A DNA stretch of 64,000 nucleotides from Salipiger aestuarii (GCF_003259905.1 NZ_QLMG01000012.1:1-64000); one strand, 5' to 3'; numbered from the stretch's first letter, positions 23,287 through 32,658 are shown. A program made the numbers and translations. Notes: a model not told the origin generated them from the sequence alone.

Positions 23287-24879
23287 TTACAGGCTGATGC
23301 GCCGGAAATCCGACAGGATTGTTTTCATCGTCACCAGGAAATGCGCCGCCGCCACACCGTCGACCACGCGGTGATCCCAGCTTAGGCTCATCGGCTGAAC
23401 CAGACGGGGCTGGAACGCCGCGCCATCCCAGACCGGCCGAATCGCGGACCGGGTCATGCCAAAGATCGCAACCTCCGGCGCGTTGATGATCGGCGTGAAG
23501 TTGGTGCCGCCGATCCCGCCGAGCGACGAGATGGTAAAGGTCGCCCCCTGCATGTCCCCGACCTTGAGTTTGCCTGCACGCGCAGCGCCCGCAAGTTCGG
23601 TCATTTCGGCTGCGATGTCGTAGATGCCCTTCTTGTCGGCATCCTTGATCACCGGCACGACAAGCCCTTCGGGCGTGTCCGCCGCGACACCGATGTTATA
23701 GTATTTCTTCAGGATCAGGCCATCGCCATCGAGCGATGCGTTGAACTTGGGGAACTGCTTGAGGGCAGCGACAGCCGCCTTCACCACGAAAGGAAGAATC
23801 GAGAGTTTCGTGCCATCCTTCGCCTCGCTGTTCACCATCTTGCGGAATGCTTCGAGATCGGTGACATCGGCGTCTTCGAAATTGGTGACATGGGGAATGA
23901 TCGTGGCGTTGCGCGCCAGGCTTGGCCCCGAGATTCTGGCGATCCGCGACAGGGGCACGCGCTCGATCTCGCCGAATTTGGCGAAATCGACCTTGGGCCA
24001 GGGCAGCAGGTCAAGCCCCCTGTCGGCGCCGCTCGCCGCAGGGGCAGAGGGCGCGGCCAGCGCCGTCTTGACGAAATCCTGCACGTCCTCGCGGGTGATG
24101 CGGCCTTTGGGGCCGGTGCCGGAAACAGCGTTGATATCAACGCCAAGCTCGCGGGCGAATTTGCGGATGGCGGGCGAGGCATGCGCCAGCCTGGCCGGCT
24201 GAGCCGGTGCGCTGGGTGTCGGGGTCGGCCTGGCCACGGTCGCCGCAGCCGCAGCCGCCGGAACAGCTGTCGGCGTGGGCGCCGGGGCCGCGCTTTCGGG
24301 TGCGACCACCGCCAGCAGGCTACCGCGACTCACCTTGTCGCCTTCGGCGACGAGCAACTCGACAACCCGGCCCGCGACGGCCGAGGGCACATCGAGCGTG
24401 GCCTTGTCCGATTCAAGAATCACCACCGTGTCGTCAACGTCAATAATGTCGCCTACCGCGATCACGATCTCGATCACCGGCACATCGGTGAAATCACCGA
24501 TATCGGGCACGAGAAGCTCGATTTTTCCAGTAAGGCCCGCACCTTCGGCGGGTGCGGCGGCAGAGGCGCTCAGCTCTGGAACCGCATCGGCGGCCTCGCG
24601 CACATCAGGCCGGGTGGTGTCAGCTTCGGGGACTTCGCCCGCGGCCTCCAGTGTCATCACGAGGCTGCCCTCGCTGAGCTTGTCACCCTCGACCACATGG
24701 ATGGCGGCGATCTTACCGCCGGTCGGTGCGGGAATATCCAGGGTTGCCTTGTCGCTTTCCAGCATCAAGATCGGGTCGTCCTTTGCGACGATATCGCCTA
24801 CAGAGACGTTGATCTCGATCACGAGCACATTGGAAAAATCGCCAATATCAGGCACTTTCACGTCAATGGTGTTGGTCAT
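23287..24879 (-). CDS. aceF: Dihydrolipoamide acetyltransferase (E2 of pyruvate dehydrogenase)
   Basis: A 530-residue E2 with two N-terminal lipoyl domains (LESDKATLDIPAPTGG near residue 45 and LESDKATLDVPSAVAG near residue 165), a peripheral subunit-binding domain (HASPAIRKFARELGVDINAV) and a C-terminal acetyltransferase domain ending in SWDHRVVDGVAAA, which holds the catalytic His and Asp. It forms the core of the complex and passes acetyl groups to CoA. The start is placed at 24879 (MTNTIDVKVPDIGD); six further open codons upstream are not conserved. The Ala/Pro-rich linkers between domains are normal. Confidence 0.95.
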   Translation of the reverse strand: MTNTIDVKVPDIGDFSNVLVIEINVSVGDIVAKDDPILMLESDKATLDIPAPTGGKIAAIHVVEGDKLSEGSLVMTLEAAGEVPEADTTRPDVREAADAVPELSASAAAPAEGAGLTGKIELLVPDIGDFTDVPVIEIVIAVGDIIDVDDTVVILESDKATLDVPSAVAGRVVELLVAEGDKVSRGSLLAVVAPESAAPAPTPTAVPAAAAAATVARPTPTPSAPAQPARLAHASPAIRKFARELGVDINAVSGTGPKGRITREDVQDFVKTALAAPSAPAASGADRGLDLLPWPKVDFAKFGEIERVPLSRIARISGPSLARNATIIPHVTNFEDADVTDLEAFRKMVNSEAKDGTKLSILPFVVKAAVAALKQFPKFNASLDGDGLILKKYYNIGVAADTPEGLVVPVIKDADKKGIYDIAAEMTELAGAARAGKLKVGDMQGATFTISSLGGIGGTNFTPIINAPEVAIFGMTRSAIRPVWDGAAFQPRLVQPMSLSWDHRVVDGVAAAHFLVTMKTILSDFRRISL

Positions 24880-24893
24880 GTCGCCTCCCCCTC

Positions 24894-27563
24894 TCATACG
24901 GTCCAGGGCGCCGGTGCCGAAGCATCCAGGCTGAATGCGTCCAGAGCCTTCGCCAGCGTGGCCGGTTCTTCGTCGCCTGCGCGCACCAGAGCCTCGATTA
25001 CCGCCAGCGCGATGTTCTTGCGGTCCACCTCGAAGAAGGCGCGCAGGTCGGCCCGGTTGGCCGAACGGCCGAAGCCATCGGTGCCGAGCGCGATGAACCT
25101 TGCATCGACGTAGGGCGCAATCATCTGCGGTACGGCGCGGACATAATCCGTGGCCGCCACGATGGGGGCAGAACCGGCCAGTGTCTGGGACACATAGGCT
25201 TCAGTCGGGGTCGTGGTGCCGCCCAGACGGTTTTCCCGCTCCACCGCGCGCGCGTCGCGCGCCAGTTCGGAAAAACTGGTGGCGCTGAAAAGATCGGTGG
25301 CGATCCCATAATCCGTCGCCAGCATATCGGCGGCGGCGATCACCTCGGTCAGAATCGTGCCCGAGCCGATCAGGCGCGCTTTGGCGCCGCCCTCGCCGCG
25401 CGATCCAATCTGATAGAGCCCCTTCAGGATGCCTTGTTCGGCACCGTCAGGCATGCTGGGCTGGGCATAGTTTTCATTCATCACCGTCAGGTAATAGAAC
25501 TCGTCGGCCTGATCTTCCATCATCCGCTTCATGCCGTCGTCCATGATCACCGCCAGTTCATAGGCATAGGCCGGATCATAGGCGCGGCAGTTCGGAACGG
25601 TCGCGGCGATGACGTGGCTGGTGCCATCCTGATGCTGAAGCCCTTCGCCCGACAGGGTGGTGCGCCCTGCGGTGGCGCCAAGCAGAAAGCCCCGCGCCCG
25701 CTGATCGGCCGCGGCCCAGATCAGGTCGCCCACCCGCTGAAACCCGAACATCGAATAGTAGATGTAGAACGGCAACGTCGGTGTATCGTGAACGGAATAA
25801 GAGGTCGCAGCGGCCGACCATGACGAAATCGCCCCGGCCTCGGTTATACCCTCTTCCAGCAACTGGCCGTTCTTGGCTTCTTTGTAGAACATCATCGACC
25901 CCGCATCCTCGGGTTCGTAAAGCTGCCCCTGCGGCGCATAGATGCCGATCTGGCGGAACAGGTTGTCCATGCCGAATGTGCGGGCCTCGTCGGCCACGAT
26001 GGGCACGATGCGTGGGCCGAATGTCTTGTCTTTCAGCAGCCCGCCCAACATCCGCACCGCGGCCATTGTGGTGGACATCACCTTGCCGTCTGCCTCGGTC
26101 GCGAATCTGGCGTATTTGCTGCGGTCGGGCACGATCAGACGCTTGGGTTCCGGGGTTTTGGCGCGCCGTCTTGGCATGTAGCCGCCAAGGGTTTCGCGCT
26201 GCGCGTGCAGATATTTCATCTCGGGGCTGTCGGCGGCGGGCTTGTAGAACTTGAGTTCTTCCAGATCCTTCTCCGTCAGCGGCAGGCCGAACCGGTCCCG
26301 GAAGGCGACCAACGCCTCCATGTCCAGTTTTTTCGACTGGTGAGCTGTCATCCGGCTTTCGCCCGCGTCCCCCATGCCAAATCCTTTCTTGGTCTTGGCA
26401 AGGATCACAGTCGGGCGGCCTTTGTGTGCCTTGGCGGCTGCGAAGGCAGCATACAGCTTGCGAAAATCGTGGCCGCCGCGTTTCAGCGCGTTGATTTCAC
26501 CATCGGTCATATGCATGACGAGATTGCGGGTGGCGGGGTCGCGATCAAAAAACTTGGCACGGTTGTAGTCGCCGTCCTTGGAGCCCAGATCCTGATATTC
26601 GCCATCCACGGTTTCGGCAAAACGGCGCAGCAACACGAGGTCTTTGTCGCGGGCAAAGAGATTGTCCCATTCCGAGCCCCAAAGCACCTTGATAACGTTC
26701 CAGCCGGCGCCGATGAACAGGCTCTCAAGCTCCTGAATAATCTGGCCGTTGCCGCGTACCGGCCCGTCCAGGCGCTGCAGGTTGCAGTTCACGATGAAGG
26801 TGAGGTTATCGAGGTTCTCGCGCGCCGCCAGCGTCAGCGCGCCAATGGATTCCGGCTCGTCCATCTCGCCGTCGCCGAACACGCCCCAGACGTGCCGCCC
26901 GGCGGTGTTGGCCAATCCGCGCCCTTCGAGGTAACGCATATAGCGCGCCTGATAGATCGCGCTCATCGGGCCGATGCCCATGGAACCTGTCGGGAACTGC
27001 CAGAAATCCGGCATCAGCCACGGATGCGGATAGGAACACAGCCCGTTTCCACCCACTTCCTGGCGGTAATTCGCCAGCCTTTCCTCGCTCAGGCGGCCTT
27101 CCAGAAAGGCGCGGGCGTATACGCCTGGCGCCGAGTGGGGCTGAAAATAGACCAGATCACCCCCGAAATCGTCTGATTGAGCGCGGAAGAAGTGGTTGAA
27201 CCCGGTCTCGAAAATCTCGGCCGCCGAGGCATAACTGGCGATATGGCCACCCAGTTCGCCATAGGCCTTGTTGGCGCGCACCACCATCGCAAGCGCATTC
27301 CAGCGAATGATCGAGGTGAGCCGCTCTTCGACGTCAAGGTCGCCCGGATAATGCCCTTGCTGGGCCACCGGAATGGTGTTGCGATAGGACGAGAACGGCT
27401 GCCCCCCGGTGAAGACGCCGTTGCGGCGCGCCACGTCTTCAAGTCGGCGCAGCAGGTATTGCGCGCGCTCACTGCCGTTGGCCGCGGTGACAGCCGTAAG
27501 CGCATCGATCCATTCCTGTGTCTCGACTGCGTCAATATCTTGGGTCGGTACTTGGATGCTCAT
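24894..27563 (-). CDS. aceE: Pyruvate dehydrogenase E1 component, homodimeric type
   Basis: An 889-residue thiamine diphosphate enzyme that decarboxylates pyruvate and acetylates the E2 lipoyl groups. The TPP/Mg motif is GDGEMDEPESIGALTLA...NCNLQRLDGPV. The N-terminal ETQEWIDALTAV and the SYPHPWLMPDFWQFPTGSMG region are AceE hallmarks. The start at 27563 (MSIQVPTQDIDAVETQEW) is preferred over an ATG seven codons earlier. First gene of aceE-aceF-lpdA, divergent from an Lrp-type regulator. Many Rhodobacterales use the alpha/beta E1 (PdhAB), so a homodimeric AceE beside an aromatic island is notable and may be acquired. Confidence 0.95.
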   Translation of the reverse strand: MSIQVPTQDIDAVETQEWIDALTAVTAANGSERAQYLLRRLEDVARRNGVFTGGQPFSSYRNTIPVAQQGHYPGDLDVEERLTSIIRWNALAMVVRANKAYGELGGHIASYASAAEIFETGFNHFFRAQSDDFGGDLVYFQPHSAPGVYARAFLEGRLSEERLANYRQEVGGNGLCSYPHPWLMPDFWQFPTGSMGIGPMSAIYQARYMRYLEGRGLANTAGRHVWGVFGDGEMDEPESIGALTLAARENLDNLTFIVNCNLQRLDGPVRGNGQIIQELESLFIGAGWNVIKVLWGSEWDNLFARDKDLVLLRRFAETVDGEYQDLGSKDGDYNRAKFFDRDPATRNLVMHMTDGEINALKRGGHDFRKLYAAFAAAKAHKGRPTVILAKTKKGFGMGDAGESRMTAHQSKKLDMEALVAFRDRFGLPLTEKDLEELKFYKPAADSPEMKYLHAQRETLGGYMPRRRAKTPEPKRLIVPDRSKYARFATEADGKVMSTTMAAVRMLGGLLKDKTFGPRIVPIVADEARTFGMDNLFRQIGIYAPQGQLYEPEDAGSMMFYKEAKNGQLLEEGITEAGAISSWSAAATSYSVHDTPTLPFYIYYSMFGFQRVGDLIWAAADQRARGFLLGATAGRTTLSGEGLQHQDGTSHVIAATVPNCRAYDPAYAYELAVIMDDGMKRMMEDQADEFYYLTVMNENYAQPSMPDGAEQGILKGLYQIGSRGEGGAKARLIGSGTILTEVIAAADMLATDYGIATDLFSATSFSELARDARAVERENRLGGTTTPTEAYVSQTLAGSAPIVAATDYVRAVPQMIAPYVDARFIALGTDGFGRSANRADLRAFFEVDRKNIALAVIEALVRAGDEEPATLAKALDAFSLDASAPAPWTV

Positions 27564-27697
27564 CGGGGCTGTCCTCGGCTTCACGTTACTGGTTGCTCTG
27601 CATAGCGCAACTTGACCGGCAGGTGGCGCTAAAATGATGGTGTAGCTCCGCAGTCTGCGGCATGAACTGCCTCAACATGCATGAATTGGAGAGAATT
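27564..27697. promoter_or_regulatory. Divergent promoter region of aceE and the Lrp-type gene
   Basis: The 134-base gap holds two small dyads: GTTGC-N10-GCAAC around 27592-27611 and CCGCA-GTC-TGCGG at 27648-27660. Either could be a site for the Lrp-family product. No convincing promoter consensus is visible. Confidence 0.4.
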
Positions 27698-28174
27698 ATG
27701 CCGGTGAGTGATCTTGACGCGACAGACCGAAGAATCCTGAAGCAGCTGCAGAATGAAGGCAAACTAACCAACATCGAGCTTTCAAACCGGATCGGGCTGT
27801 CTCCGTCCCCCTGTCTTTCAAGAGTGCGCGCGCTGGAGCAGTCTGGCGTGATTTCCGGCTATGTTGCGTTGGTAAACCCCGAAGCCATCGGATTGGGCGT
27901 CAACGTCTTTATCCAGATCACCCTGGAGCGTCAGATCGAGCAGGCGTTGGAAACGTTCGAAAACCGGATGGAGGCTTACCCGGAAGTTATGGAGTGCTTT
28001 CTGATGACCGGAGACAGCGATTATCTGATCCGCCTGGTTGTCCGCGATATCGCTGAACTCCAGCGCTTCATCCTGCAGAAATTGTCAAATATTCCGGGTG
28101 TGGCCAACATTCGTTCAAGCTTTGCGCTCAAACAGGTGAAATATAGAACCGCTCTGCCGGTGGACGATCTCTAG
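27698..28174 (+). CDS. Lrp/AsnC-family transcriptional regulator
   Basis: A 158-residue Lrp-type regulator. The N-terminal winged helix-turn-helix reads LDATDRRILKQLQNEGKLTN and IELSNRIGLSPSPCLSRVRALEQSGVI; the C-terminal RAM/AsnC ligand domain includes VMECFLMTGDSDYLIRLVV. I chose ATG 27698 because GGAGAG precedes it and the conserved DATDRRIL begins soon after. It is divergent from aceE, an arrangement seen elsewhere for Lrp-type regulators of pyruvate dehydrogenase or amino-acid genes, so control of the pdh operon is likely. Effector unknown. Confidence 0.9.
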   Translation: MPVSDLDATDRRILKQLQNEGKLTNIELSNRIGLSPSPCLSRVRALEQSGVISGYVALVNPEAIGLGVNVFIQITLERQIEQALETFENRMEAYPEVMECFLMTGDSDYLIRLVVRDIAELQRFILQKLSNIPGVANIRSSFALKQVKYRTALPVDDL

Positions 28175-28686
28175 CCCGAAGTCTCCTCCCGCGCGACCGT
28201 ATCTGATCTGCCACGGGATTGTTCCTCCCCCGTTGATTAAAGTTCGACCTGACTTGAGGACGGACAATGAAGCCATAGGGGACTTACATTCCTGCCAATT
28301 TGGCGGCCGCGCAACGGTGCGGGTGGCGTTCGCTGTTCAGGCTACGCGAACGATGTCGGCTGTTCCAAACCGCACTCATGAACCGCGTCAGTGCCGGCGA
28401 AATCCCCGAAATTGTCCGCGTGGGATGGCGTCGGTGGGCAAAGGCGAAGTCACGCCTTTGGCGCCAGTTTTGCAACATATGTAACCGCCCCAAGCGCAAG
28501 AGGTATCTTCAGATCTGATTTTGGCGCGTTGTCGGATGCTGACATAAGACCGGTCTCATGATGCGGCCATCAACATGCCGCGGGCCCGTATGGTGTGCGA
28601 AGGTCGGGTCCAGATCAACACCGCGTGCTCACAGGCACTCTGTTGCAGGCTGGTTCTCCCGATGCCGCCGCGCTGTCGCTGAGACC

Positions 28687-28810
28687 TGCCGATGTCCCCC
28701 AAGGCTTTCTCGACCACCCTGATCTTGTCGGCATCGCTCCAGTGCCGACGACGCGGCGCATCCTCGGTGGACAGGATCTCGATCCGGGGTGTGAACGTAA
28801 GGTCGACCAT
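28687..28810 (-). pseudogene. Transposase orfA N-terminal fragment (IS66-like)
   Basis: About 41 residues are recognisable (IEILSTEDAPRRRHWSDADK and IRVVEKAL), like the helix-turn-helix start of IS66-type orfA proteins. After this the reading frame no longer matches the family, so the gene is truncated or frameshifted. The exact IS family is uncertain. Confidence 0.5.
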
Positions 28811-28899
28811 AACGTCGGACTTATCATCGCCTCCAACGCCCCGTCAGACGGCCCCCGCCGGAGGGATACGCTTAAACGAGCACTTGGGGCGGCACGAAA

Positions 28900-29437
28900 C
28901 TGCGACAGGTCCATGTAGCCTCGCAGCTGCCTGTGCTTTCGCTTCACACTGACGTGGTTCTTCTCGCCGTAGTGGCGCTTGCCGTGCTTCTTCTTCCGGC
29001 GATCGTCAGGGTCCGTCCGCCCGGCCCTCGGGTTCCCTGCCGTTCTCGTCTCGCATGTTGAGGTTGTACGACGGCCGCGCCGAGGATCTGTCCTGCCCGC
29101 GTGCGAAAGCGTATAGCGGTAAATTATTACCGCTATATCATTCGGCACCGGCCCACGAGATCGAGGCCAAAGAAGCGTATGAACAACAGCCGCTCGCGCA
29201 GTTGATACTTGATCTGGTTGCCGGACAGGGTGTAGACCGTGTTCAGCACGAGCGTCTTGAACATCAGCGACCGCATCCATCGACGCGCGACTCGCTTTCC
29301 GCACCCGGTTTGCGGTGGCCCTGCTCAAGCGCCAGGCGAAACTCCTCTGACCGCACGAGCGCATCGATCAGCGGATCTGTCGTGGCATCGAGAGTCGCGC
29401 AGCGTTTTCAAAGATCGAAGAACCCCATCTGCGCCAT
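28900..29437 (-). pseudogene. IS5-family transposase remnant, multiply broken
   Basis: From an ATG at 29437 the minus strand encodes MAQMGFFDL, then an in-frame TGA, then KRCATLDATTDPLIDALVR and SEEFRLALEQ. In another frame it continues LMFKTLVLNTVYTLSGNQIK and YQLRERLLFIRFFGLDLVG, which is the conserved N-terminal region of IS5-group transposases. Further on are NMRDENGREPEG and, after another frame change, KKHGKRHYGEKNHVSVKRKH, which match the central Asn-rich and YGYKNH-type blocks. The segment that should lie between them is deleted and the C-terminus is missing. It differs from the IS5-type relic at the left edge, so the two are not copies of one element. Confidence 0.78.
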
Positions 29438-29653
29438 CGCTTCATGCGCTGTACCGATTTATTGATGTCGCAGCGTCAAGAACAAGGTAATTTTTCGAGG
29501 GGACCTGTAGTAACACCCAGATTGTTGCGCTATTCTTTCCATCAAGTCACGTTTTCTGAAGTCGCCGAACATGTGTATTGCAGAATTCACCGCGACTTCA
29601 GGACGCTTGTGATTCAATAACGTCACCTTGGAATCTTATATGGCACCGTTAGC

Positions 29654-30154
29654 ATGAACGAAGCAACACACAGCGAAATTGATATACACACTTTGCGAAG
29701 CCACCCCGCGCACTTGATCCGTCGTAGCTATCAGATATTCCTTTCAATGTTTGAGGCAGTCGGAAAGGACGTCGACCTTTCTCCGGTGCGCTGGATTCTC
29801 ATCGCGACAATTCGCTTGCGTCCCGGCCTCTCGATGGCCGAGGTCTCCTTTATGACGGGCGTGGACAAAGCTTCAACGGGTCGCACTATACGCAATCTTG
29901 AAGGCTCTGGCCTGATCCGCGTTGTGCGCAGTGCGCACGACAAACGCGAGCGGCGGGTGTATACCACCACCAAAGGCGATAAACTGGTTCATGCGTTCTA
30001 TCCGCGCATAAAGATTCTGCATGATGATATTATGGCAGCATTCGAACCGGAAGAGGCCAAGGAATTTGTTCGATTGCTCGGAAAATTCATCGAAGTTAAC
30101 GATCACAGAAGCCGTGCCGCCCTTTCTGACAACCTGAGCGTTGGCCCTCTGTGA
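29654..30154 (+). CDS. MarR-family transcriptional regulator
   Basis: A 166-residue MarR-type regulator. The winged helix region reads GLSMAEVSFMTGVDKASTGR and TIRNLEGSGLIRVVRSAHDK with the wing ERRVYTTTKGDKL. MarR proteins often respond to phenolic acids. It is the nearest single-gene regulator to the aromatic island, but it lies outside the transposon debris and next to a CoA-thioester operon, so its target is unclear. The ribosome-binding site is poor. A downstream ATG within the first 30 residues would remove part of the dimerisation helix, so the first ATG is kept. Confidence 0.85.
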   Translation: MNEATHSEIDIHTLRSHPAHLIRRSYQIFLSMFEAVGKDVDLSPVRWILIATIRLRPGLSMAEVSFMTGVDKASTGRTIRNLEGSGLIRVVRSAHDKRERRVYTTTKGDKLVHAFYPRIKILHDDIMAAFEPEEAKEFVRLLGKFIEVNDHRSRAALSDNLSVGPL

Positions 30155-30721
30155 ACGGCAGTGACAGTCTCGCCCTTGGGAATGGCGGGATGACCTGACT
30201 CCGGGCGGACTAAAAACCGTCCACTTTCGCCTTTTCGGTCTCATGCCCCATGATTGCCACCGGCAACCGGGCACTCCCGCCGCTTCGAGATGTCATGATC
30301 CCGCGTTACCCCTGAACGCCGCGACAATCGCGTGTGCCGTTCCCATTTGGGAATGTGATCCGACCTGTGCGCGCATTTCGCTTGCAACGCAGACCGGCGG
30401 CGGAGTCCGCGCAAACTGCGAACCGATCCGCCATTTTTTCTGCTGCTATGGGCATTCGCGCAACGGGCGGATCATCAGGGCCGGGTTCTCGGGCTGACGG
30501 GGCTGCGCAGCGGCGATCCGACATAAATTTGCGAGTGCGCCAGCCGAGGCGGTCCGCCCGCCGCGCCTGGGGCAGCAGGCAACCCCGAAGGCCGACGTAC
30601 CCGGTTCTTGCATCATTTCGACGGCGGACAACCCTGCGCCGCTCGACCGGGGTGCCATCTCGGTGTCAGGACCTCCGCCGCACGGTTCCTGTCAGTCGTT
30701 CCGGTCGAATTGCAGAGGCGC
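30155..30721. other. Non-coding gap between MarR gene and operon A end
   Basis: Several short open frames exist on both strands, but none shows a recognisable family, ribosome-binding site or conserved motif. No clear terminator follows the CoA-transferase stop at 30722. It may be decayed sequence continuing from the transposon region. Confidence 0.5.
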
Positions 30722-31849
30722 TCAGTCGGCTTCTTCGGCTTGGCCCAGTATTTCGGTTTGATGCTCGCCCACCGCCGGGACTTGGCCGGCCGGCTCGCTT
30801 ATCCCCGCCATCGGCACCGGAAAGGCCATCACCTGCGCCGCACCGGCGGCGCGTACCATTCCGCGCGCCTTGAGATGCGGGTCTTGGGCCAGATCCTCCA
30901 GTCGGTTGACCGGGGCAAAGGGAACGTCCTCGGCCTCGAAAACCCGTGCCCAATGCGCATAGGGACGCGCGGCGATCAGCGGGGTCAGGGCGGCGCGGAT
31001 GTCATCCGTGCGATCTGTGCGTGCGGCGAAGTCGTCAAGCGCCGGATCGTCGAACCCCGTCATCCCGGTTGCGCGGATGAGGCGGCGGAAGAAATGCGTT
31101 TCGATCGCGCCGATGGTGATGTATTTGCCGTCGGCCGTCCCGAAGATGCCATAGGCGGCCCGGCGCAGAATGTCGGCCTTGGTGATTTCGCGCCCGGCCT
31201 GGCGTCCGGCATCCCATACGCCGTAGCGCGGGGCGATCCAACTGGCCAGCGCGTCGGTGATCGCCACGTCGAGGTACTGGCCCCGCCCGGTGGCGTCGCG
31301 TCCGCGCAGCGCGGCCAGGATGGTGATGATGGCATACATCGCTGCCGACAGATCTCCGATCGGCACGCCCGTCGTGTATTCTGGCGGTCCGTCGGGCGCG
31401 CCCGAGATCGCCACCGCGCCCGCCATCGCCGCGTAGTTCAGATCATGCCCCGGCCAGTCCCGCGCTGGCCCGGTCTGACCATATCCGCTGACCGAGCAGT
31501 AGACGAGGCCGGGATTGAGCGTTGAAAGCGTCTGGTAGTCGATCCCGAGCCGCGCGGTCACACCCGGGCGATAGCCCTCGATCACCACGTCCGCCCGCTT
31601 GGCCAGCCGCAGGAAAGCCGCGCGGTCCGCGTCGTCCTTCAGGTTCAGCACGATGCTTTTCTTGCCGCGGTTCACCGCCGCGAAGAGACCGGGGAACATG
31701 ACGCGCGCGGCGTCGCCCGCGGGGCGCTCGACCTTGATGACCTCGGCCCCCATCTCGGCCAGTTGTTGCGTGGCATAGGGACCGGGCAGAAGCTCGGTCA
31801 GATCCAGGACACGAAGCCCTGAAAGCGGTGCAGTGCCGGTCATTTTCAT
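30722..31849 (-). CDS. CaiB/BaiF family (class III) CoA-transferase
   Basis: A 375-residue class III CoA-transferase, similar in layout to alpha-methylacyl-CoA racemase and formyl-CoA transferase. Visible: GLRVLDLTELLPGPYATQQL, AEMGAEVIKVERPAGDAARV, VVIEGYRPGVTARLGI, SVSGYGQTGPA, and GVPIGDLSAAMYA with the catalytic Asp. The start at 31849 overlaps the stop of the citryl-CoA lyase-like gene (ATGA), so the two are translationally coupled. It is the last gene of unit A. It may activate the substrate acid, recycle CoA from a product, or epimerise an alpha-methyl group. An ATG two codons later is also possible. Confidence 0.88.
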   Translation of the reverse strand: MKMTGTAPLSGLRVLDLTELLPGPYATQQLAEMGAEVIKVERPAGDAARVMFPGLFAAVNRGKKSIVLNLKDDADRAAFLRLAKRADVVIEGYRPGVTARLGIDYQTLSTLNPGLVYCSVSGYGQTGPARDWPGHDLNYAAMAGAVAISGAPDGPPEYTTGVPIGDLSAAMYAIITILAALRGRDATGRGQYLDVAITDALASWIAPRYGVWDAGRQAGREITKADILRRAAYGIFGTADGKYITIGAIETHFFRRLIRATGMTGFDDPALDDFAARTDRTDDIRAALTPLIAARPYAHWARVFEAEDVPFAPVNRLEDLAQDPHLKARGMVRAAGAAQVMAFPVPMAGISEPAGQVPAVGEHQTEILGQAEEAD

Positions 31850-32658
31850 TGTTCCTTTCTGTCTCCGCGGGCCGGGTCGGCGATGCCGGCGCATTCCGCC
31901 GAATCGTCCTGCTCCAGGATCATGTCCCAGATCTTCTGACCCTGCGGGTTGTCGAGTTCTTCCATAAGATGCGCCAGAAGCCCGGCCGAGCGTCCGATCA
32001 GCGCGAAGGCCCGCGCCCAGATGGGGGAAAGCCCCATGTCCGACACGGTGGCCCCGACCGCGCCGGCGGCGTTGATCGGCAGCAGGCGGCCATATTCCTC
32101 ACGCGCGGCGGACTCGACGGCCGCCATGAACCGCCAGTGCCGCCCGTCGAACCCGTTCTCGCCCGCGATGCGCCGCAGGACCGGCGTGCGGGGGTCACCC
32201 GCCACATGGATCGGATGGCCGATGCCCGGCAGGACGCGCCGCGCCGCGCGAAAGGTGCGCACCACCTCGCGCGCGTGGGCGGCATAGGCGGCCTCGTCGT
32301 CGTTGTCGGTCAGCCCGCCGATCTCGTCGCGGGTAAAGGCGGCGGCGTTCTGCATTGTGCCGAGAAAATGGTTTCCCGCCCCCAGCAAGCCGGCGGCCAC
32401 AGCGCCCTGAAGCGATTCCGGCGCGCCGAGAATGGTCATCCGCGCGGCAATTGCGCTGGGGGTAAGGCCGTGGTCGGTGGCGGTGACGATGATCGCGTTG
32501 GTCATCGCGCGGGTGCGGGCGTCGGGTTCCGTTCCGGTGGCGGTGAAATAGATCATGTCGATGAAATCCATCTTGCCGAGGACGTCATCCGCCAGGTCGC
32601 GCCCGCGCACGAAGATACGGTCGCGGGTGGTGAAGCCTATCTTCGTCTTGACCGTCAT
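31846..32658 (-). CDS. Citryl-CoA lyase-like protein (citrate synthase superfamily)
   Basis: A 270-residue protein of the short citrate-synthase-like group that contains citryl-CoA lyase and the C-terminal part of ATP-citrate lyase. Evidence: KIGFTTRDRIFVRGRDLADD at the N-terminus, TATDHGLTPSAIAARM with a conserved His near residue 63, and GIGHPIHVAGDPRTP, which parallels the GHP active-site loop. The position of the usual catalytic Asp appears to be Ala (LPINAAGAVGA), typical of lyase-like members in my reading but not certain. It would split a hydroxyacyl-CoA into acetyl-CoA and an oxo compound. It sits among beta-oxidation genes, which is unusual. The open frame upstream to 33195 is not part of the gene: ATG 32658 has AAGGAAGAG before it. 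Confidence 0.8.
   Translation of the reverse strand: MTVKTKIGFTTRDRIFVRGRDLADDVLGKMDFIDMIYFTATGTEPDARTRAMTNAIIVTATDHGLTPSAIAARMTILGAPESLQGAVAAGLLGAGNHFLGTMQNAAAFTRDEIGGLTDNDDEAAYAAHAREVVRTFRAARRVLPGIGHPIHVAGDPRTPVLRRIAGENGFDGRHWRFMAAVESAAREEYGRLLPINAAGAVGATVSDMGLSPIWARAFALIGRSAGLLAHLMEELDNPQGQKIWDMILEQDDSAECAGIADPARGDRKEQ

Larger units (their letters stand above)
28175..29653. other. Transposon debris and non-coding sequence at the right edge of the island
   Basis: Nearly 1.5 kb without an intact gene. It contains at least two decayed transposase pieces on the minus strand (separate entries). Between 28190 and 28560 I see no family I can name. The composition and the mosaic of fragments fit repeated insertion and deletion. 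The last 190 bases probably carry the promoter of the MarR-type gene. Confidence 0.7.

Noticed and set aside
28470-28485. AACATATGTAA near the island edge, similar to the CACATATGTG sites
   Set aside because: Only the 8-base core ACATATGT matches and no gene follows; likely chance.
28300-28518. 72-residue plus-strand frame in the transposon debris
   Set aside because: No family, no ribosome-binding site, basic composition; probably part of decayed sequence.
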